DNA of 64,000 nt from Pseudomonadota bacterium (GCA_021798915.1 JAJZBM010000003.1:62001-126000); one strand, 5' to 3'. Shown: positions 48,786 to 59,094, numbered from the stretch's first letter. Notes: generated by a model from the letters alone, not told the origin. A program made the numbers and translations.

Positions 48786-49661
48786 TCACGCCTTCTGGGC
48801 GATTTTCTCGCCGAAAATGCCCTGCGGCCGGATCAGCAGAAAAGCGAATAACAGGATGAAAGCGAAGGCGTCCTTGTAGGGGACAGAGATATAGAAAGCC
48901 CCCAGCGTCTCGGCGACGCCGATCAACAGCCCGCCGACGATCGCCCCCGGCACGTCGCCGAAGCCGCCGATGATGGAGGCGGCAAAGGCCTTGAGCGCGA
49001 TCTGCGCGCCGAGCCCGACCGAGACGAACAGGATCGGCGCGACCAGAATGCCGGCGATGCCGCCGAGCACCGCCGAATAGGTGAAGGTGAGCATGATCAT
49101 ACCGGTGACGTTGATGCCGAGCAGGCTCGCCATCTCTTTATCCTGAGATACCGCCTGCATCTTCTTGCCGACCATGGTATGTTCGAAGAAAAAATATTGC
49201 AGGATGACCAGCGCGAGCGTGGTCGCGATGATCACCAGATATTGCGCATCGAGAAACACCGCGCCGAAGCTGATGCCGGGATAATCGGTCATGCCGGGAA
49301 GCGTCGTCGGCTCCGGGCCATAGAGCGCGAGCACGAGATTGGTGATCAGGATCGAGGCGCCGATGGTCGAGATCACCACCGGCAGAAACGAACGATGGCG
49401 GAGCGGATAATAGACGCCGAGATTGAAGAGGGCGCCGAACAGCGCCATCACCACCAGGCTGATGACCACCCCGAGCCAGTAGGGCAGGCCGAGATCGACG
49501 GTGGTGATGACCATGCAATAGCCGCCGAGCATGGCGAACTGGCCTTGCGCGAAATTCACCACGTTGGTCGCGCGATAAATCAGCACGAAGCCGAGCGCGA
49601 CCAGCGCATAGACGGCGCCGATGCCAATCCCGGTAAACAGCAATTGCAAAATGATCGTCAT
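48786..49661 (-). CDS. livH: Branched-chain amino acid-type ABC permease
   Basis: GIGIGAVYALVALGFVLIYRATNVVNFAQGQFAMLGGY. Confidence 0.94.
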   Translation of the reverse strand: MTIILQLLFTGIGIGAVYALVALGFVLIYRATNVVNFAQGQFAMLGGYCMVITTVDLGLPYWLGVVISLVVMALFGALFNLGVYYPLRHRSFLPVVISTIGASILITNLVLALYGPEPTTLPGMTDYPGISFGAVFLDAQYLVIIATTLALVILQYFFFEHTMVGKKMQAVSQDKEMASLLGINVTGMIMLTFTYSAVLGGIAGILVAPILFVSVGLGAQIALKAFAASIIGGFGDVPGAIVGGLLIGVAETLGAFYISVPYKDAFAFILLFAFLLIRPQGIFGEKIAQKA

Positions 49662-49670
49662 GGTTTTGTG

Positions 49671-50888
49671 CTATTGCGCGGGGAAATCGACACGCTTGAT
49701 GAAGACCACCTTGCCGTTCTTGTTCTGGACGACATTGTAGCCGTGCAGCCCATCGCCATTGGCATCGAAATCATAGGTTCCTTCGGTGCCCTTATAGCCG
49801 CGAACGGCGAGGATCGCGGTGCGGAAGGCGGCGGGCTCGGTCGATTTCGCGGCGTTCATGGCGAGCGCCGCGATTTTGATCGCGTCATAGGTCCAGGCCG
49901 AGAACTGATCGGCCGGCAGCTTGTGCAATGTCTGATAGGCTTTGGCGAATGCCGTTGCCTCGGGGCTGGAATCGGCGTTGAAATCGGCAACGCCGTAGGT
50001 GCCATAAAGGGCCGGCCCGGCGAGGTGGAGCGCCGCGGTGTCGGTGATCGAGGGCGAGCCGACCCAGGGCGTGCGAACGCCGAGTTGGCGCAATTGGCGG
50101 GCGAAAATCGCCAGATCCTGCTCGAAGGTGAAATAACTCCCGATCACCTCGGCGCCCGAACCCTTGACCGCGAGCACGACGGGGGTGAAATCCGGCGTCT
50201 GATTGGCATAGCCCTGCGCGGTCACGATGCTTGCACCGAGCGCCTGCAATTCCGTGGTCAGCAGCCGCGCGCCGCTGGTGCCGAAGGCGTCGGTCGAGGT
50301 CACCAGCGCCCATTTCTTGAGGTTGAGGGTCTGCACGCCAAACGCCGCGATCACCTTGGCGGAGAACGTGTCATTGGGCCGGCAGCGGAACAGCCAGGGA
50401 TCGCCGGCATGGGTGAGATTGGGATCGGTGCCGCCGAAAAACACCGGCTTTCCAACCCGGCGCGCATCGGGATCCATCGCATGCACCTGCGTCGAGCGGA
50501 TCGAGCCGAGGAAGGCGACGATCGCCTGGTCATTGGCGAGCCGGTTGAAGGCGGAAACGACGCCGGGATTGGTGGTCTGGTCGTCCTCGATAACGAGTTT
50601 GAGCGGGCGGCCGAGCACGCCGCCGGCGGCATTGACCTCGGCGACCGCCATCTCCGCGCCCCATTCGGCATAGCGCCCGGATTCGGCGGCAGCGCCGGTG
50701 AGCGGTGTCACCATGCCGATCTCGATCGGCGCCTCGTCGGCCCGCGCCGGCATCGCGCCACAGAGGCCCGCGAACAGCCCCGCGATGCCGGCGATGCATG
50801 CGAGCGCCGGGCGCCGGCGCAGCCCACTCATCACCGGGTCGCCAATCACCCCGCGCCCAATCATCGGGCCGTTTTTTTCCGCCGCCAT
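49671..50888 (-). CDS. ABC transporter substrate-binding protein (LivK/Peripla_BP_6 type)
   Basis: IEIGMVTPLTGAAAESGRYAEWGAEMAVAEVNAAGGVLGRPLKLVIEDDQTTNPG. Confidence 0.92.
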   Translation of the reverse strand: MAAEKNGPMIGRGVIGDPVMSGLRRRPALACIAGIAGLFAGLCGAMPARADEAPIEIGMVTPLTGAAAESGRYAEWGAEMAVAEVNAAGGVLGRPLKLVIEDDQTTNPGVVSAFNRLANDQAIVAFLGSIRSTQVHAMDPDARRVGKPVFFGGTDPNLTHAGDPWLFRCRPNDTFSAKVIAAFGVQTLNLKKWALVTSTDAFGTSGARLLTTELQALGASIVTAQGYANQTPDFTPVVLAVKGSGAEVIGSYFTFEQDLAIFARQLRQLGVRTPWVGSPSITDTAALHLAGPALYGTYGVADFNADSSPEATAFAKAYQTLHKLPADQFSAWTYDAIKIAALAMNAAKSTEPAAFRTAILAVRGYKGTEGTYDFDANGDGLHGYNVVQNKNGKVVFIKRVDFPAQ

Positions 50889-51077
50889 GCTTTCCTCCCT
50901 CGCGTCACCCCGCCACGCCCGGATCGTCTCGGCGCACGGTGTTTTTTGCCTTGGTCCCTGTTATCCCCCGCGCCAGCAAAGCTGGCAAGCCAATCCTGTC
51001 CCGCCCCTTGCCGGCGTGACCCTTCCGGGCAAAGCTGGGGCGCGCGAAGCTGGGGCGCGAAGCTTGAGGAGGCATGG

Positions 51078-52805
51078 ATGGCGAAAAATTCGGCGACGCG
51101 CATGGCGGCGTCGGCGGACAGCGCACCGAGCGGCGCGGATGCGGTGCCGGATGCGCGCGGGCTCAATCTCTATCGCGCCGATCCGATGCTCGCGCGGCTG
51201 CTGCCGCTCTATCTCCCGGCCGCGCTTTGCGCCCATCTCACGCCCTATTGCGACCGCCTCGGGGCGCTCGCCGGTGGCCGGCTCGATGAACTCGCCGCCG
51301 ACGCCGATCGCCATCCGCCGCGCCTGCACCCGCGCACCCGCACCGGCGAGGATCGCCAAAGCATCGAGAAACATCCGAGCTATCGCGAGATGGAGCGGCT
51401 CGCGTTCGGCGAATTCGGCCTCGCCGCCCTGTCCCATCGCGCCGGCGTGTTCGGCTGGCCGACACCGCTGCCACCGGCGGCGAAATACGTTCTCACCTAT
51501 CTGTTCGCGCAGGCCGAGTTCGGCCTCCTCTGCCCGGTCAGCATGACCGACAGCCTGACCCGCACCTTGCGCAAATTCGGCGATCCCGCCTTGGTCGAAC
51601 AGTATCTGCCGCAATTGCTGAGCCAGGATCTGGAGACGCTGGCGCAGGGCGCGATGTTCATGACCGAGCAGGGGGCGGGCTCGGATGTCGGCGCGACCTC
51701 GGTATATGCGGTCGCCAAGAACGATGGTTCATGGCGGCTGTTCGGCGATAAATGGTTCTGCTCGAATGCGGATGCGGCGCTGGCGATGGTGCTCGCGCGG
51801 CCGGAGGGGGCGGAGGCGGGAACCAAGGGCCTCTCGCTCTTTCTGCTCCCCCGCTGGCGCGGCGACGGCACGCCCAACGCCTATCGCATCGTGCGGCTGA
51901 AAGACAAGCTCGGCACACGCGATATGGCGAGCGGCGAAATCCGTCTCGAAGGCGCGGAGGCGTTCCTGGTCGGCGAACCCGGCGCCGGATTCCGCCAGAT
52001 GACCGACATGATCAACAATTCCCGCCTCTCGAACGGGGTGCGCGCCGCCGGGATGATGCGCCGGGCGGTGACCGAGGCCTTGTTCGTCGCCCATCACCGC
52101 CGCGCCTTCGGCCGCCGCCTGATCGAGCTTCCTTTGATGCGGCGCCAGCTTTTGAAAATCCTCGTGCCCACCGAGCAGGCGCGCAGCATGATGTTCATCA
52201 CCGCCGGCGCGCTCGCCCGCGCCGATGCCGGGGATGGGGAAGCCTATGCGCTGCTGCGCATCCTGACGCCGCTGATCAAATTCCGCGCCTGCCGCGATGC
52301 CCGCCGGGTGACGGGTGATGCGATGGAGGTGCGCGGCGGCGCCGGCTATATCGAGGAATGGCCGGAGCCGCGGCTGGTGCGTGATGCCCATCTCGGCTCG
52401 ATCTGGGAGGGGACGAGCAATATCGTCGCGCTCGACGTCATGCGCGCGGCGCGGCGCGAGGGCGCGCTCGCCGCCTTGCAGCGCCACATCACGGCGGAGG
52501 TCGCGCGTTCGGGCATGACCACGCTCCTCCCCCCGCTCGCCGGCGCGATCCGCCTCGCCGAGCAGGCGATGGCACCAAGCGGCGCCCATCTCGCGCGCCG
52601 CGCCGCCTCGGCGCTCTACCATCTCGCCAGTGCCAGCGCCTTCGCCCGCGAGGCCGCCGAACTCGGCGAGACGAGCCGGCAAACCCTCGCCGACCTCGTG
52701 CTCCGCCACCGCGTTCTGCCGCAGGATCCGCTGGCGGAAAGTGCTGACGACACCGAAAGCGCTGCGCTGGCGGCTTTGCTCCCCAACCCCGCCGCCTTTG
52801 CGTGA
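51078..52805 (+). CDS. AidB-like acyl-CoA dehydrogenase, ~575 aa
   Basis: MTEQGAGSDVGATSV, DKWFCSNADA, RLKDKLGTRDMASGEI, EVRGGAGYIEEWPEPRLVRDAHLGSIWEGTSNIVALDVMRA; start trimmed from the 1208-aa ORF. Confidence 0.88.
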   Translation: MAKNSATRMAASADSAPSGADAVPDARGLNLYRADPMLARLLPLYLPAALCAHLTPYCDRLGALAGGRLDELAADADRHPPRLHPRTRTGEDRQSIEKHPSYREMERLAFGEFGLAALSHRAGVFGWPTPLPPAAKYVLTYLFAQAEFGLLCPVSMTDSLTRTLRKFGDPALVEQYLPQLLSQDLETLAQGAMFMTEQGAGSDVGATSVYAVAKNDGSWRLFGDKWFCSNADAALAMVLARPEGAEAGTKGLSLFLLPRWRGDGTPNAYRIVRLKDKLGTRDMASGEIRLEGAEAFLVGEPGAGFRQMTDMINNSRLSNGVRAAGMMRRAVTEALFVAHHRRAFGRRLIELPLMRRQLLKILVPTEQARSMMFITAGALARADAGDGEAYALLRILTPLIKFRACRDARRVTGDAMEVRGGAGYIEEWPEPRLVRDAHLGSIWEGTSNIVALDVMRAARREGALAALQRHITAEVARSGMTTLLPPLAGAIRLAEQAMAPSGAHLARRAASALYHLASASAFAREAAELGETSRQTLADLVLRHRVLPQDPLAESADDTESAALAALLPNPAAFA

Positions 52806-52826
52806 CGGCCCGGCCTGGCCACCCTT

Positions 52827-52863
52827 TCGTGATTGTGCGACGCAATAGAATCACGATTTTTTT
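52827..52863 (+). terminator. Rho-independent-like terminator downstream of the acyl-CoA dehydrogenase
   Basis: TCGTGATT...AATCACGA 8-bp arms followed by TTTTTTT. Confidence 0.6.
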
Positions 52864-52973
52864 ATATAAGGAATGCCCGTAAGCGCTTGAAATCTTAATC
52901 GTTGGTAAAATTAATGGGATGAATATCAAAAATACGGGTTGCGTCTCATAGATTGCCCGTGTAGGGCGGGGGT

Positions 52974-54833
52974 ATGCGAGGGACCGGTTCAACGCTCTCC
53001 CGCCTTCCCGCCGCTCGGGCCATGCTCGCCGGGGCGGCCTTGTTCGCCAGCGCGGCGACAAGCAAGGCGGTGGCGCAACCCGACGAAACCGCGATGGCCG
53101 TGCCACGTCTGGCACCGCTCGGCGCCATGGAAGTGGTATTGCCGCAACCGCTCGACACCGTCGAGGCGGAGCAGTTTCGCGCCGTTTTCGCCGCCCAAGC
53201 CGCCGGCGACCTCGCCGCCGCCGACCGGCTGCTTGCAGCGCTCGCCGGCGACGATAGCGGCGATGCGGCGCATACCGCGCTGCGCGCCGATCTCCAGGGC
53301 TACGTGCTCGCCAGCCGCTATCTCCGAAGCGCCGGCCGCACCCCGTTGCCGGCGCTCTCGGCCTGGCTTTCCCGCCATTCCGCCCTTGCCGTCGCGAGCG
53401 ACATCGCGGCACTCTGCGGCCAGCGCGCCGGCGATGCCCATTGCCCGGCCGCCCGCCACCTGCCGCCGCCGCCCGGCCTCGCCGCCCTCAGCGCACCCGA
53501 GGACACCGCCCCCGATTTCCCCGATAACCGCCGCAACCCGGCGCTGGAGCGCGAAATCCTCAGCCGCGCCGAAAGCGGCCACGCCGACGCCGCCCTGCGC
53601 CTGATCGCCCATACCAGCGGCCTCAGCCGGGACTACGCCGCCTGGCTGCGGGCCGAGGTGGCACAGGCGCTGTTCGCCGCCAATCACGATCACGCCGCCC
53701 GCGCGCTCGCCGCGGCCGCGCTGCATGACAGCGGCGGCCGGGTCGCGCTCGCCGGCTTCACCGCCGGCCTCGCCGCCTGGCGGCTCGAACGGATGGCCGA
53801 GGCGATGCGGTTTTTCGAGGCCGCGGGCGTCGCGCCGATCGGCGCGCCGGGTCTGCGCGCCGGCGCCCTGTTCTGGGCCGCGCGCGCCCATTTCGCAACC
53901 GGTGACGCCGAGGGCGGCCATCTCTGGCTCCAGCGCGCCAGCGCCGAGGCCAACACCTTCTACGGCCTGCTCGCCCGCCGTCGGCTTGGCCTCCCGTTGA
54001 TCCGGGACGAGGTCTTCTCCGAGGAAATCCTGGGCGAGGCCGATATCGCCGCGGTCGCCGAAACCGCCGAGGGTTTGCGCGCTTTTGCGCTCCTGCAGGT
54101 CGGGCAGACGCGCTGGGCGGACGCGGAATTGCGCCGGCTCGCGGCCAAATCGGAAACCGCGCCCGATCTCCGCCGCGCCATCGCCCTGGTCGCGCGCGAG
54201 GCCGGGCTCACCCGCCTCGCCGACGACATCGCCGCGACCTTCCGCAGCGATGGCGCCCTCGGCGCCGGGCCGCTCCCGCGGCTTGCGCCGCGCGGCGGGT
54301 TCCAGATCGCGCCGGCGCTGGTTTACGCCCTCGCCCGCATCGAATCGCATTTCGATCCCGCCGCCGTCTCGCCGACCGGGGCGCGCGGTCTCATGCAGAT
54401 CATGCCGGTGACGGCGAGCTATCTCGTCAATGACCCCTCGCTCGCCGGGCCGCATCAGAAGCGTTTGCACGACCCCGCCGTCAATCTCGATATCGGTCAG
54501 CGCTATCTGCTGTATCTCTCGCGCCAGAACGCGGTGGATGGTGATCTGCTGCGTCTTCTTTGCGCTTATAACGCCGGGCCGGGAAATGTCGGGGCGTGGG
54601 AGGGCGCGTTGCATGACGGCGGCGATCCGCTGCTCTTCATCGAAGCGGTGCCGAGCCATGAGACGCGCGGCTATCTGCATCGCACCCTCGCCTATGCCTG
54701 GCTCTACGCGGCGCGGCTCGCAGTCGTGCCGCCGGGGCTTGCGGCACTCGCCGAGGGTCGCTTTCCTCGCGTGCGGAGTTTCGATACCATGTCCGCACGC
54801 GCCGAGGAGACGCGCCCGCTTCTGCTCCACTGA
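52974..54833 (+). CDS. Soluble lytic murein transglycosylase
   Basis: ALARIESHFDPAAVSPTGARGLMQIMPVTA, LLRLLCAYNAGPGNVGAWE. Confidence 0.92.
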   Translation: MRGTGSTLSRLPAARAMLAGAALFASAATSKAVAQPDETAMAVPRLAPLGAMEVVLPQPLDTVEAEQFRAVFAAQAAGDLAAADRLLAALAGDDSGDAAHTALRADLQGYVLASRYLRSAGRTPLPALSAWLSRHSALAVASDIAALCGQRAGDAHCPAARHLPPPPGLAALSAPEDTAPDFPDNRRNPALEREILSRAESGHADAALRLIAHTSGLSRDYAAWLRAEVAQALFAANHDHAARALAAAALHDSGGRVALAGFTAGLAAWRLERMAEAMRFFEAAGVAPIGAPGLRAGALFWAARAHFATGDAEGGHLWLQRASAEANTFYGLLARRRLGLPLIRDEVFSEEILGEADIAAVAETAEGLRAFALLQVGQTRWADAELRRLAAKSETAPDLRRAIALVAREAGLTRLADDIAATFRSDGALGAGPLPRLAPRGGFQIAPALVYALARIESHFDPAAVSPTGARGLMQIMPVTASYLVNDPSLAGPHQKRLHDPAVNLDIGQRYLLYLSRQNAVDGDLLRLLCAYNAGPGNVGAWEGALHDGGDPLLFIEAVPSHETRGYLHRTLAYAWLYAARLAVVPPGLAALAEGRFPRVRSFDTMSARAEETRPLLLH

Positions 54834-54943
54834 GCGCCACCTTCCCACGGCCATCCGCCGGGCGGTGGTTGGTGGCTGATGGTTGGCGGTCGGGTGGCGG
54901 CTGTTCCGCGCGATGGGGTCAATTCCGATCATGGAGAGCCGCC

Positions 54944-55495
54944 ATGGCGCGCATCGACGAAGCCCGAACCTTTCTCGCCGTCAACATCGCGGTTCTCACC
55001 GTCTCGGACAGCCGCACATTGGCCAACGACACCTCCGGCGACACGCTGGCCGCGCGCATCACCGAGGCCGGGCACAATCTCGTCGCGCGTGATCTGGTGC
55101 GCGATGATGCCGATCTGATCGTGGCGAAGCTCGGCGCCTGGATCGCTGCACCCGAAATCGATGTCGTCATCACCACCGGCGGCACCGGCCTCACCGGGCG
55201 CGACGTGACGCCGGAAGCGTTCGCGCGCGTGCTCGAAAAACACATCGAGGGTTTCGGCGAATTATTCCGCATGCTGAGCTATCAGAAGATCGGCACCTCG
55301 ACGATGCAGTCACGCGCCATCGGTGGTGTTGCGCATGGCACCTATCTCTTTGCCTTGCCCGGCAGTCCCGGCGCGGTCAAGGATGGCTGGGACGACATCC
55401 TGCGCTGGCAGCTCGATGCGCGGCACCGGCCGTGCAATCTCGTCGAGCTGATGCCGCGTCTGATGGAACACATCGCCACCGCCGCGCGCACATGA
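54944..55495 (+). CDS. moaB: Molybdenum cofactor biosynthesis protein B
   Basis: VNIAVLTVSDSRTLANDTSGDTLA, VVITTGGTGLTGRDVTPEA. Confidence 0.93.
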   Translation: MARIDEARTFLAVNIAVLTVSDSRTLANDTSGDTLAARITEAGHNLVARDLVRDDADLIVAKLGAWIAAPEIDVVITTGGTGLTGRDVTPEAFARVLEKHIEGFGELFRMLSYQKIGTSTMQSRAIGGVAHGTYLFALPGSPGAVKDGWDDILRWQLDARHRPCNLVELMPRLMEHIATAART

Positions 55496-55932
55496 CTCGC
55501 CAACCGCCGGGTTGCCGCGCCGATTATCGCGCCTTCGACGAGATCACCACGCGCTGGCACGACAATGATATCTACGGCCACGTCAACAACGTGGTCTATC
55601 TCGCCTGGTTCGACAGCGCGGTGAACGGATTCCTCGTCCGGCGCGGCCTGCTGTCGCTCGCGGAGAGCCCGATCATCGGCATCGTTGCGGAAAATTCCTG
55701 CCGCTATCACGCGTCGATCAGTTTCCCCGAGCGCATTGCGGTGGGTTTCCGGGTCGCCCATCTCGGCACCAGCGCGGTTCGTTACGAAATCGGTGTTTTT
55801 CGCGCCGGCGACGACCGCGCCGCGGCAGAGGGGCATTTCGTGCATGTCTATGTCGATCGCGCCACCATGCGGCCGGTCGCGATGCCGGCGGCGGTGCGCG
55901 CGGCACTCACCGATCTCATCATAAAAACCTGA
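55492..55932 (+). CDS. Acyl-CoA thioesterase (4HBT family)
   Basis: TRWHDNDIYGHVNNVVYLAWFDSAVN hot-dog motif; ATGA overlap with moaB. Confidence 0.9.
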   Translation: MTRQPPGCRADYRAFDEITTRWHDNDIYGHVNNVVYLAWFDSAVNGFLVRRGLLSLAESPIIGIVAENSCRYHASISFPERIAVGFRVAHLGTSAVRYEIGVFRAGDDRAAAEGHFVHVYVDRATMRPVAMPAAVRAALTDLIIKT

Positions 55933-55950
55933 AAAACGGAGGAAATTCCA

Positions 55951-56733
55951 ATGGATTTCGGATTGCGCGGCAAGACCGCCATCGTCTGCGCGGCGAGCAA
56001 GGGGCTCGGGCGCGCCTGCGCCATGGCCCTGGCGCGCGAAGGCGTGGCGCTGGTCATCAACGCACGCGGGAAAGAAACCCTCGCCGCCACCGCCGATGAG
56101 ATTCGCGCCGCGACCGGCGTCGATGTGCAGGCGATCGCCGCCGACATCACCACCGCCGCCGGGCGCGATGCGGTGCTCGACGCGGCGCCGGCACCCGATA
56201 TCCTGATCAACAACGCCGGCGGCCCGCCGGCGGGAAATTTCGCGACGTTGACACCGGAACAATGGCACGCGGCGCTGGAGGCCAATATGTTGACGCCGAT
56301 CGCGCTGATCCAGGCGGTTCTCGCGGGCATGCGCGCGCGGCGCTTCGGGCGCATCGTCAACATCACCTCCGCCTCGGTGAAATCGCCGATCCCGACGCTC
56401 GGCCTCAGCAACGGCGCCCGCGCCGGCCTCACCGGCTTCGTCGCTGGTGTCGCCCGCGAGGTCGCGCGCGATAACGTCACCATCAACAATCTTCTCCCCG
56501 GCCCGTTCCTGACCGATAGGCTGCGCGAGAACATGCGCGCCGCCGCCGCCAGCGCCCATCGCAGCGTCGATGAGGAAATCGCTCTCCGCGCCAAGGCCAA
56601 TCCCACCGGGCGAGTCGGCGATCCGGCGGAATTCGGCGCCGCTTGTGCGTTTCTGTGCAGCGTGCAGGCGGGTTTCATCGTCGGACAAAACTGGCTGCTC
56701 GATGGCGGCGCCTTCAACGCGACGCTCGGCTGA
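55951..56733 (+). CDS. SDR family oxidoreductase
   Basis: GKTAIVCAASKGLGRACAMALAREG, ILINNAGGPPAGNF. Confidence 0.92.
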   Translation: MDFGLRGKTAIVCAASKGLGRACAMALAREGVALVINARGKETLAATADEIRAATGVDVQAIAADITTAAGRDAVLDAAPAPDILINNAGGPPAGNFATLTPEQWHAALEANMLTPIALIQAVLAGMRARRFGRIVNITSASVKSPIPTLGLSNGARAGLTGFVAGVAREVARDNVTINNLLPGPFLTDRLRENMRAAAASAHRSVDEEIALRAKANPTGRVGDPAEFGAACAFLCSVQAGFIVGQNWLLDGGAFNATLG

Positions 56734-56748
56734 CGGACCCGGAACGGT

Positions 56749-57408
56749 ATGGACTGGCCGGCACGCATCGAGAGTTATGAGCGCCTGACCCAATTCCCGC
56801 GCAGTCTTTTCATCGCCGCCGACGGGCGCGTCGTCGGCACCTGGATCATGGGTAACGATTATCGCGTCAAATCCGGCTATTATGGCGGCTATCCGGCCGG
56901 CTATCTGCGGCGCGTCGCGGCGCTGTTTCCGGATCGCCGCAAGGTCTTGCACGTGTTTTCGGGAAAGGTCGATCTCGGCGCAATGCCGGGTGACACGGTG
57001 GATTGCAACCCCGCCGTCGCCCCGACCTTCGTCGCCGATGCCCATGATCTCTCGCCGGTGCCGCTCGCAGACTACGACCTGATCCTCGCTGATCCGCCCT
57101 ACAGCGTCGAGGATGCCGAGCGCTATCAGACGACCATGGTCAAGCGCAACGTCGTCCTGCGCTCCCTGGCGGCCGGCATGGCGGCGGGCGCGCGGGTGGT
57201 GTGGCTCGATCAGGTGTTGCCGATGTATCGCCGCGACGAATGGGTGATCGAGGCGGTGGTCGGGATCGTGAAATCCACCAATCACCGCTTCCGGGTGATG
57301 ACCATCTTCCAGCGGCGGGCGCCGGCGGGCGTGGGCCGGGTTGCGCGCAAACAGGCTTCGACAGCGCCGGCGATCCGGAGTAAGGAGGCGGAAAGAGGCA
57401 TGCCATGA
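56749..57408 (+). CDS. Class I SAM-dependent methyltransferase-like protein with ADPPYS motif
   Basis: VLHVFSGKVDLG (motif I-like), DYDLILADPPYS (motif IV-like); ATGA overlap with trpG. Confidence 0.65.
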   Translation: MDWPARIESYERLTQFPRSLFIAADGRVVGTWIMGNDYRVKSGYYGGYPAGYLRRVAALFPDRRKVLHVFSGKVDLGAMPGDTVDCNPAVAPTFVADAHDLSPVPLADYDLILADPPYSVEDAERYQTTMVKRNVVLRSLAAGMAAGARVVWLDQVLPMYRRDEWVIEAVVGIVKSTNHRFRVMTIFQRRAPAGVGRVARKQASTAPAIRSKEAERGMP

Positions 57409-58001
57409 TCCTGCTGATCGACAATTACGACAGCTTCACCTTCAACCTCGTCCATTTCCTCGGCGATCTCGGGGCGGTGTGCGATGTCCGCCGCAACGAT
57501 ACGCTCTCGGTCGCCGCGGCGCTGGCGCTGGCGCCCGAGGCGGTGGTGATCTCGCCCGGACCCTGCACCCCGAGCGAGGCCGGGATCTGCGTCGATCTGA
57601 TCCGCGCCGCGCCAGCGGATCTGCCGATCCTCGGCGTCTGTCTCGGCCATCAGGCGATCGGGCAGGCGTTCGGCGCGACGGTCGCCCGCGCGCCGCTGCC
57701 GATGCATGGCAAGACCAGCCAGATTTCCCATGACGGGCGCGGCGTTTTCGCCGGCCTCCCCAACCCCTTCGCCGCGACGCGCTATCACAGCCTGATGGTC
57801 GCCGAGGAGACCCTGCCGCCGGCCCTGATCGCAACCGCCCATAGCGAGGACGGGGTGTTGATGGCTCTCTGCCATCGCGAGCGGCCGATTTTCGGGGTGC
57901 AATTCCATCCCGAGAGCATCGCGAGCGTCGGCGGGCATGAGATCCTCGGCAATTTCCTCGCCATCGCCCGCGACCGGGGCGCGCCGGCGCGCGCCGCCTG
58001 A
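57405..58001 (+). CDS. trpG: Anthranilate synthase component II (glutamine amidotransferase)
   Basis: ILLIDNYDSFTFNLVHFLGDLGA, ISPGPCTPSEAG, LGVCLGHQAIGQAFG. Confidence 0.94.
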   Translation: MILLIDNYDSFTFNLVHFLGDLGAVCDVRRNDTLSVAAALALAPEAVVISPGPCTPSEAGICVDLIRAAPADLPILGVCLGHQAIGQAFGATVARAPLPMHGKTSQISHDGRGVFAGLPNPFAATRYHSLMVAEETLPPALIATAHSEDGVLMALCHRERPIFGVQFHPESIASVGGHEILGNFLAIARDRGAPARAA

Positions 58002-58030
58002 ATGCCCCCATCCGCATGAGATCTCGCTGA

Positions 58031-59050
58031 ATGCGTGCCGATCTGAAGCCGGTGCTCGCCCGCCTCGCGCGCGGCGAGACGCTGTCCGAGGCCGAATGCG
58101 AGGCCGCGTTCGGCCTCGTCATGGCCGGCGAGGCGACCCCGGCGCAGATCGCCGGCCTGTTGATGGCGATGCGGGTGCGCGGTGAGACGGTGGCGGAATT
58201 GCGGGGAGCGGCGCGGGCGATGCGGGCGCGGATGCTGCGCGTTCCCGCCCCTGATGACGCCGTCGATGTCTGCGGCACCGGCGGCGATGGCGCCGGCACG
58301 CTCAACGTCTCGACGGCGGTGACCCTGGTGCTCGCGGGCATCGGGGTTCCGGTCGCCAAGCACGGCAACCGCGCCCTGAGTTCGAAAAGCGGCGGCGCCG
58401 ATGTGCTGGCCGCGCTCGGCGTCAATGTCGACGTCGCGCCGGCCCGCCTGCCCGAGATCCTGCGCGATGCCGGCTGCATGTTCCTGTTCGCGCCGAACCA
58501 CCATGCGGCGCTCCGCCACGCCGCCGGGCCGCGCGTCGAGCTTGGCACCCGCACCCTTTTCAACCTGCTCGGCCCGATGGCCAATCCCGCCTCGGTGCGA
58601 CGGCAATTGATCGGCGTCTATGATCCCGTCTGGGCGCGGCCGATGGCCGAAGCCCTCGGCGGGCTCGGCGCCGAGCGGGTGTGGGTGGTGCATGGCGCCG
58701 GGCTCGACGAATTGGCCCTGGCCGGGGAAAACCGTATCGCCGCCTTCGAGGGCGGCACATTGCGGGAATTCACCCTCACCGCCGCGGATGCCGGCCTGAC
58801 GCCGGCCCCGATCGATGCCATCCGCGGCGGAGACGCCGCCACCAACGCTGCCGCCCTGGAGATCTTGTTGCAGGGTGCAGCCGGCGCCTATCGCGACACC
58901 GTGCTGTTCAACGCCGCCGCCGCCCTGATCGTCGCCGGGCGTGAGACGGCCCTTCCCGCCGGGGTCGCGCGGGCCGCGGCGGCGATCGATGACGGGCGCG
59001 CGCTCGCAGCACTGCTGCGGCTCAGACGCGCCAGCAACCAAGACGCTTGA
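58031..59050 (+). CDS. trpD: Anthranilate phosphoribosyltransferase
   Basis: [49 protein letters not shown]. Confidence 0.96.
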   Translation: MRADLKPVLARLARGETLSEAECEAAFGLVMAGEATPAQIAGLLMAMRVRGETVAELRGAARAMRARMLRVPAPDDAVDVCGTGGDGAGTLNVSTAVTLVLAGIGVPVAKHGNRALSSKSGGADVLAALGVNVDVAPARLPEILRDAGCMFLFAPNHHAALRHAAGPRVELGTRTLFNLLGPMANPASVRRQLIGVYDPVWARPMAEALGGLGAERVWVVHGAGLDELALAGENRIAAFEGGTLREFTLTAADAGLTPAPIDAIRGGDAATNAAALEILLQGAAGAYRDTVLFNAAAALIVAGRETALPAGVARAAAAIDDGRALAALLRLRRASNQDA

Positions 59051-59094
59051 CCATGCCGTCCGGCTTTGCGACGGATGCCGAGCGAGGAGAGTTC

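Noticed and set aside
49179-51077. N-terminal 633 codons of the 1208-aa plus-strand ORF
   Set aside because: Antisense to livH and the substrate-binding gene; composition is Arg/Glu/His-rich as expected from reverse reading of high-GC codons. Only 51078-52805 is a real gene.
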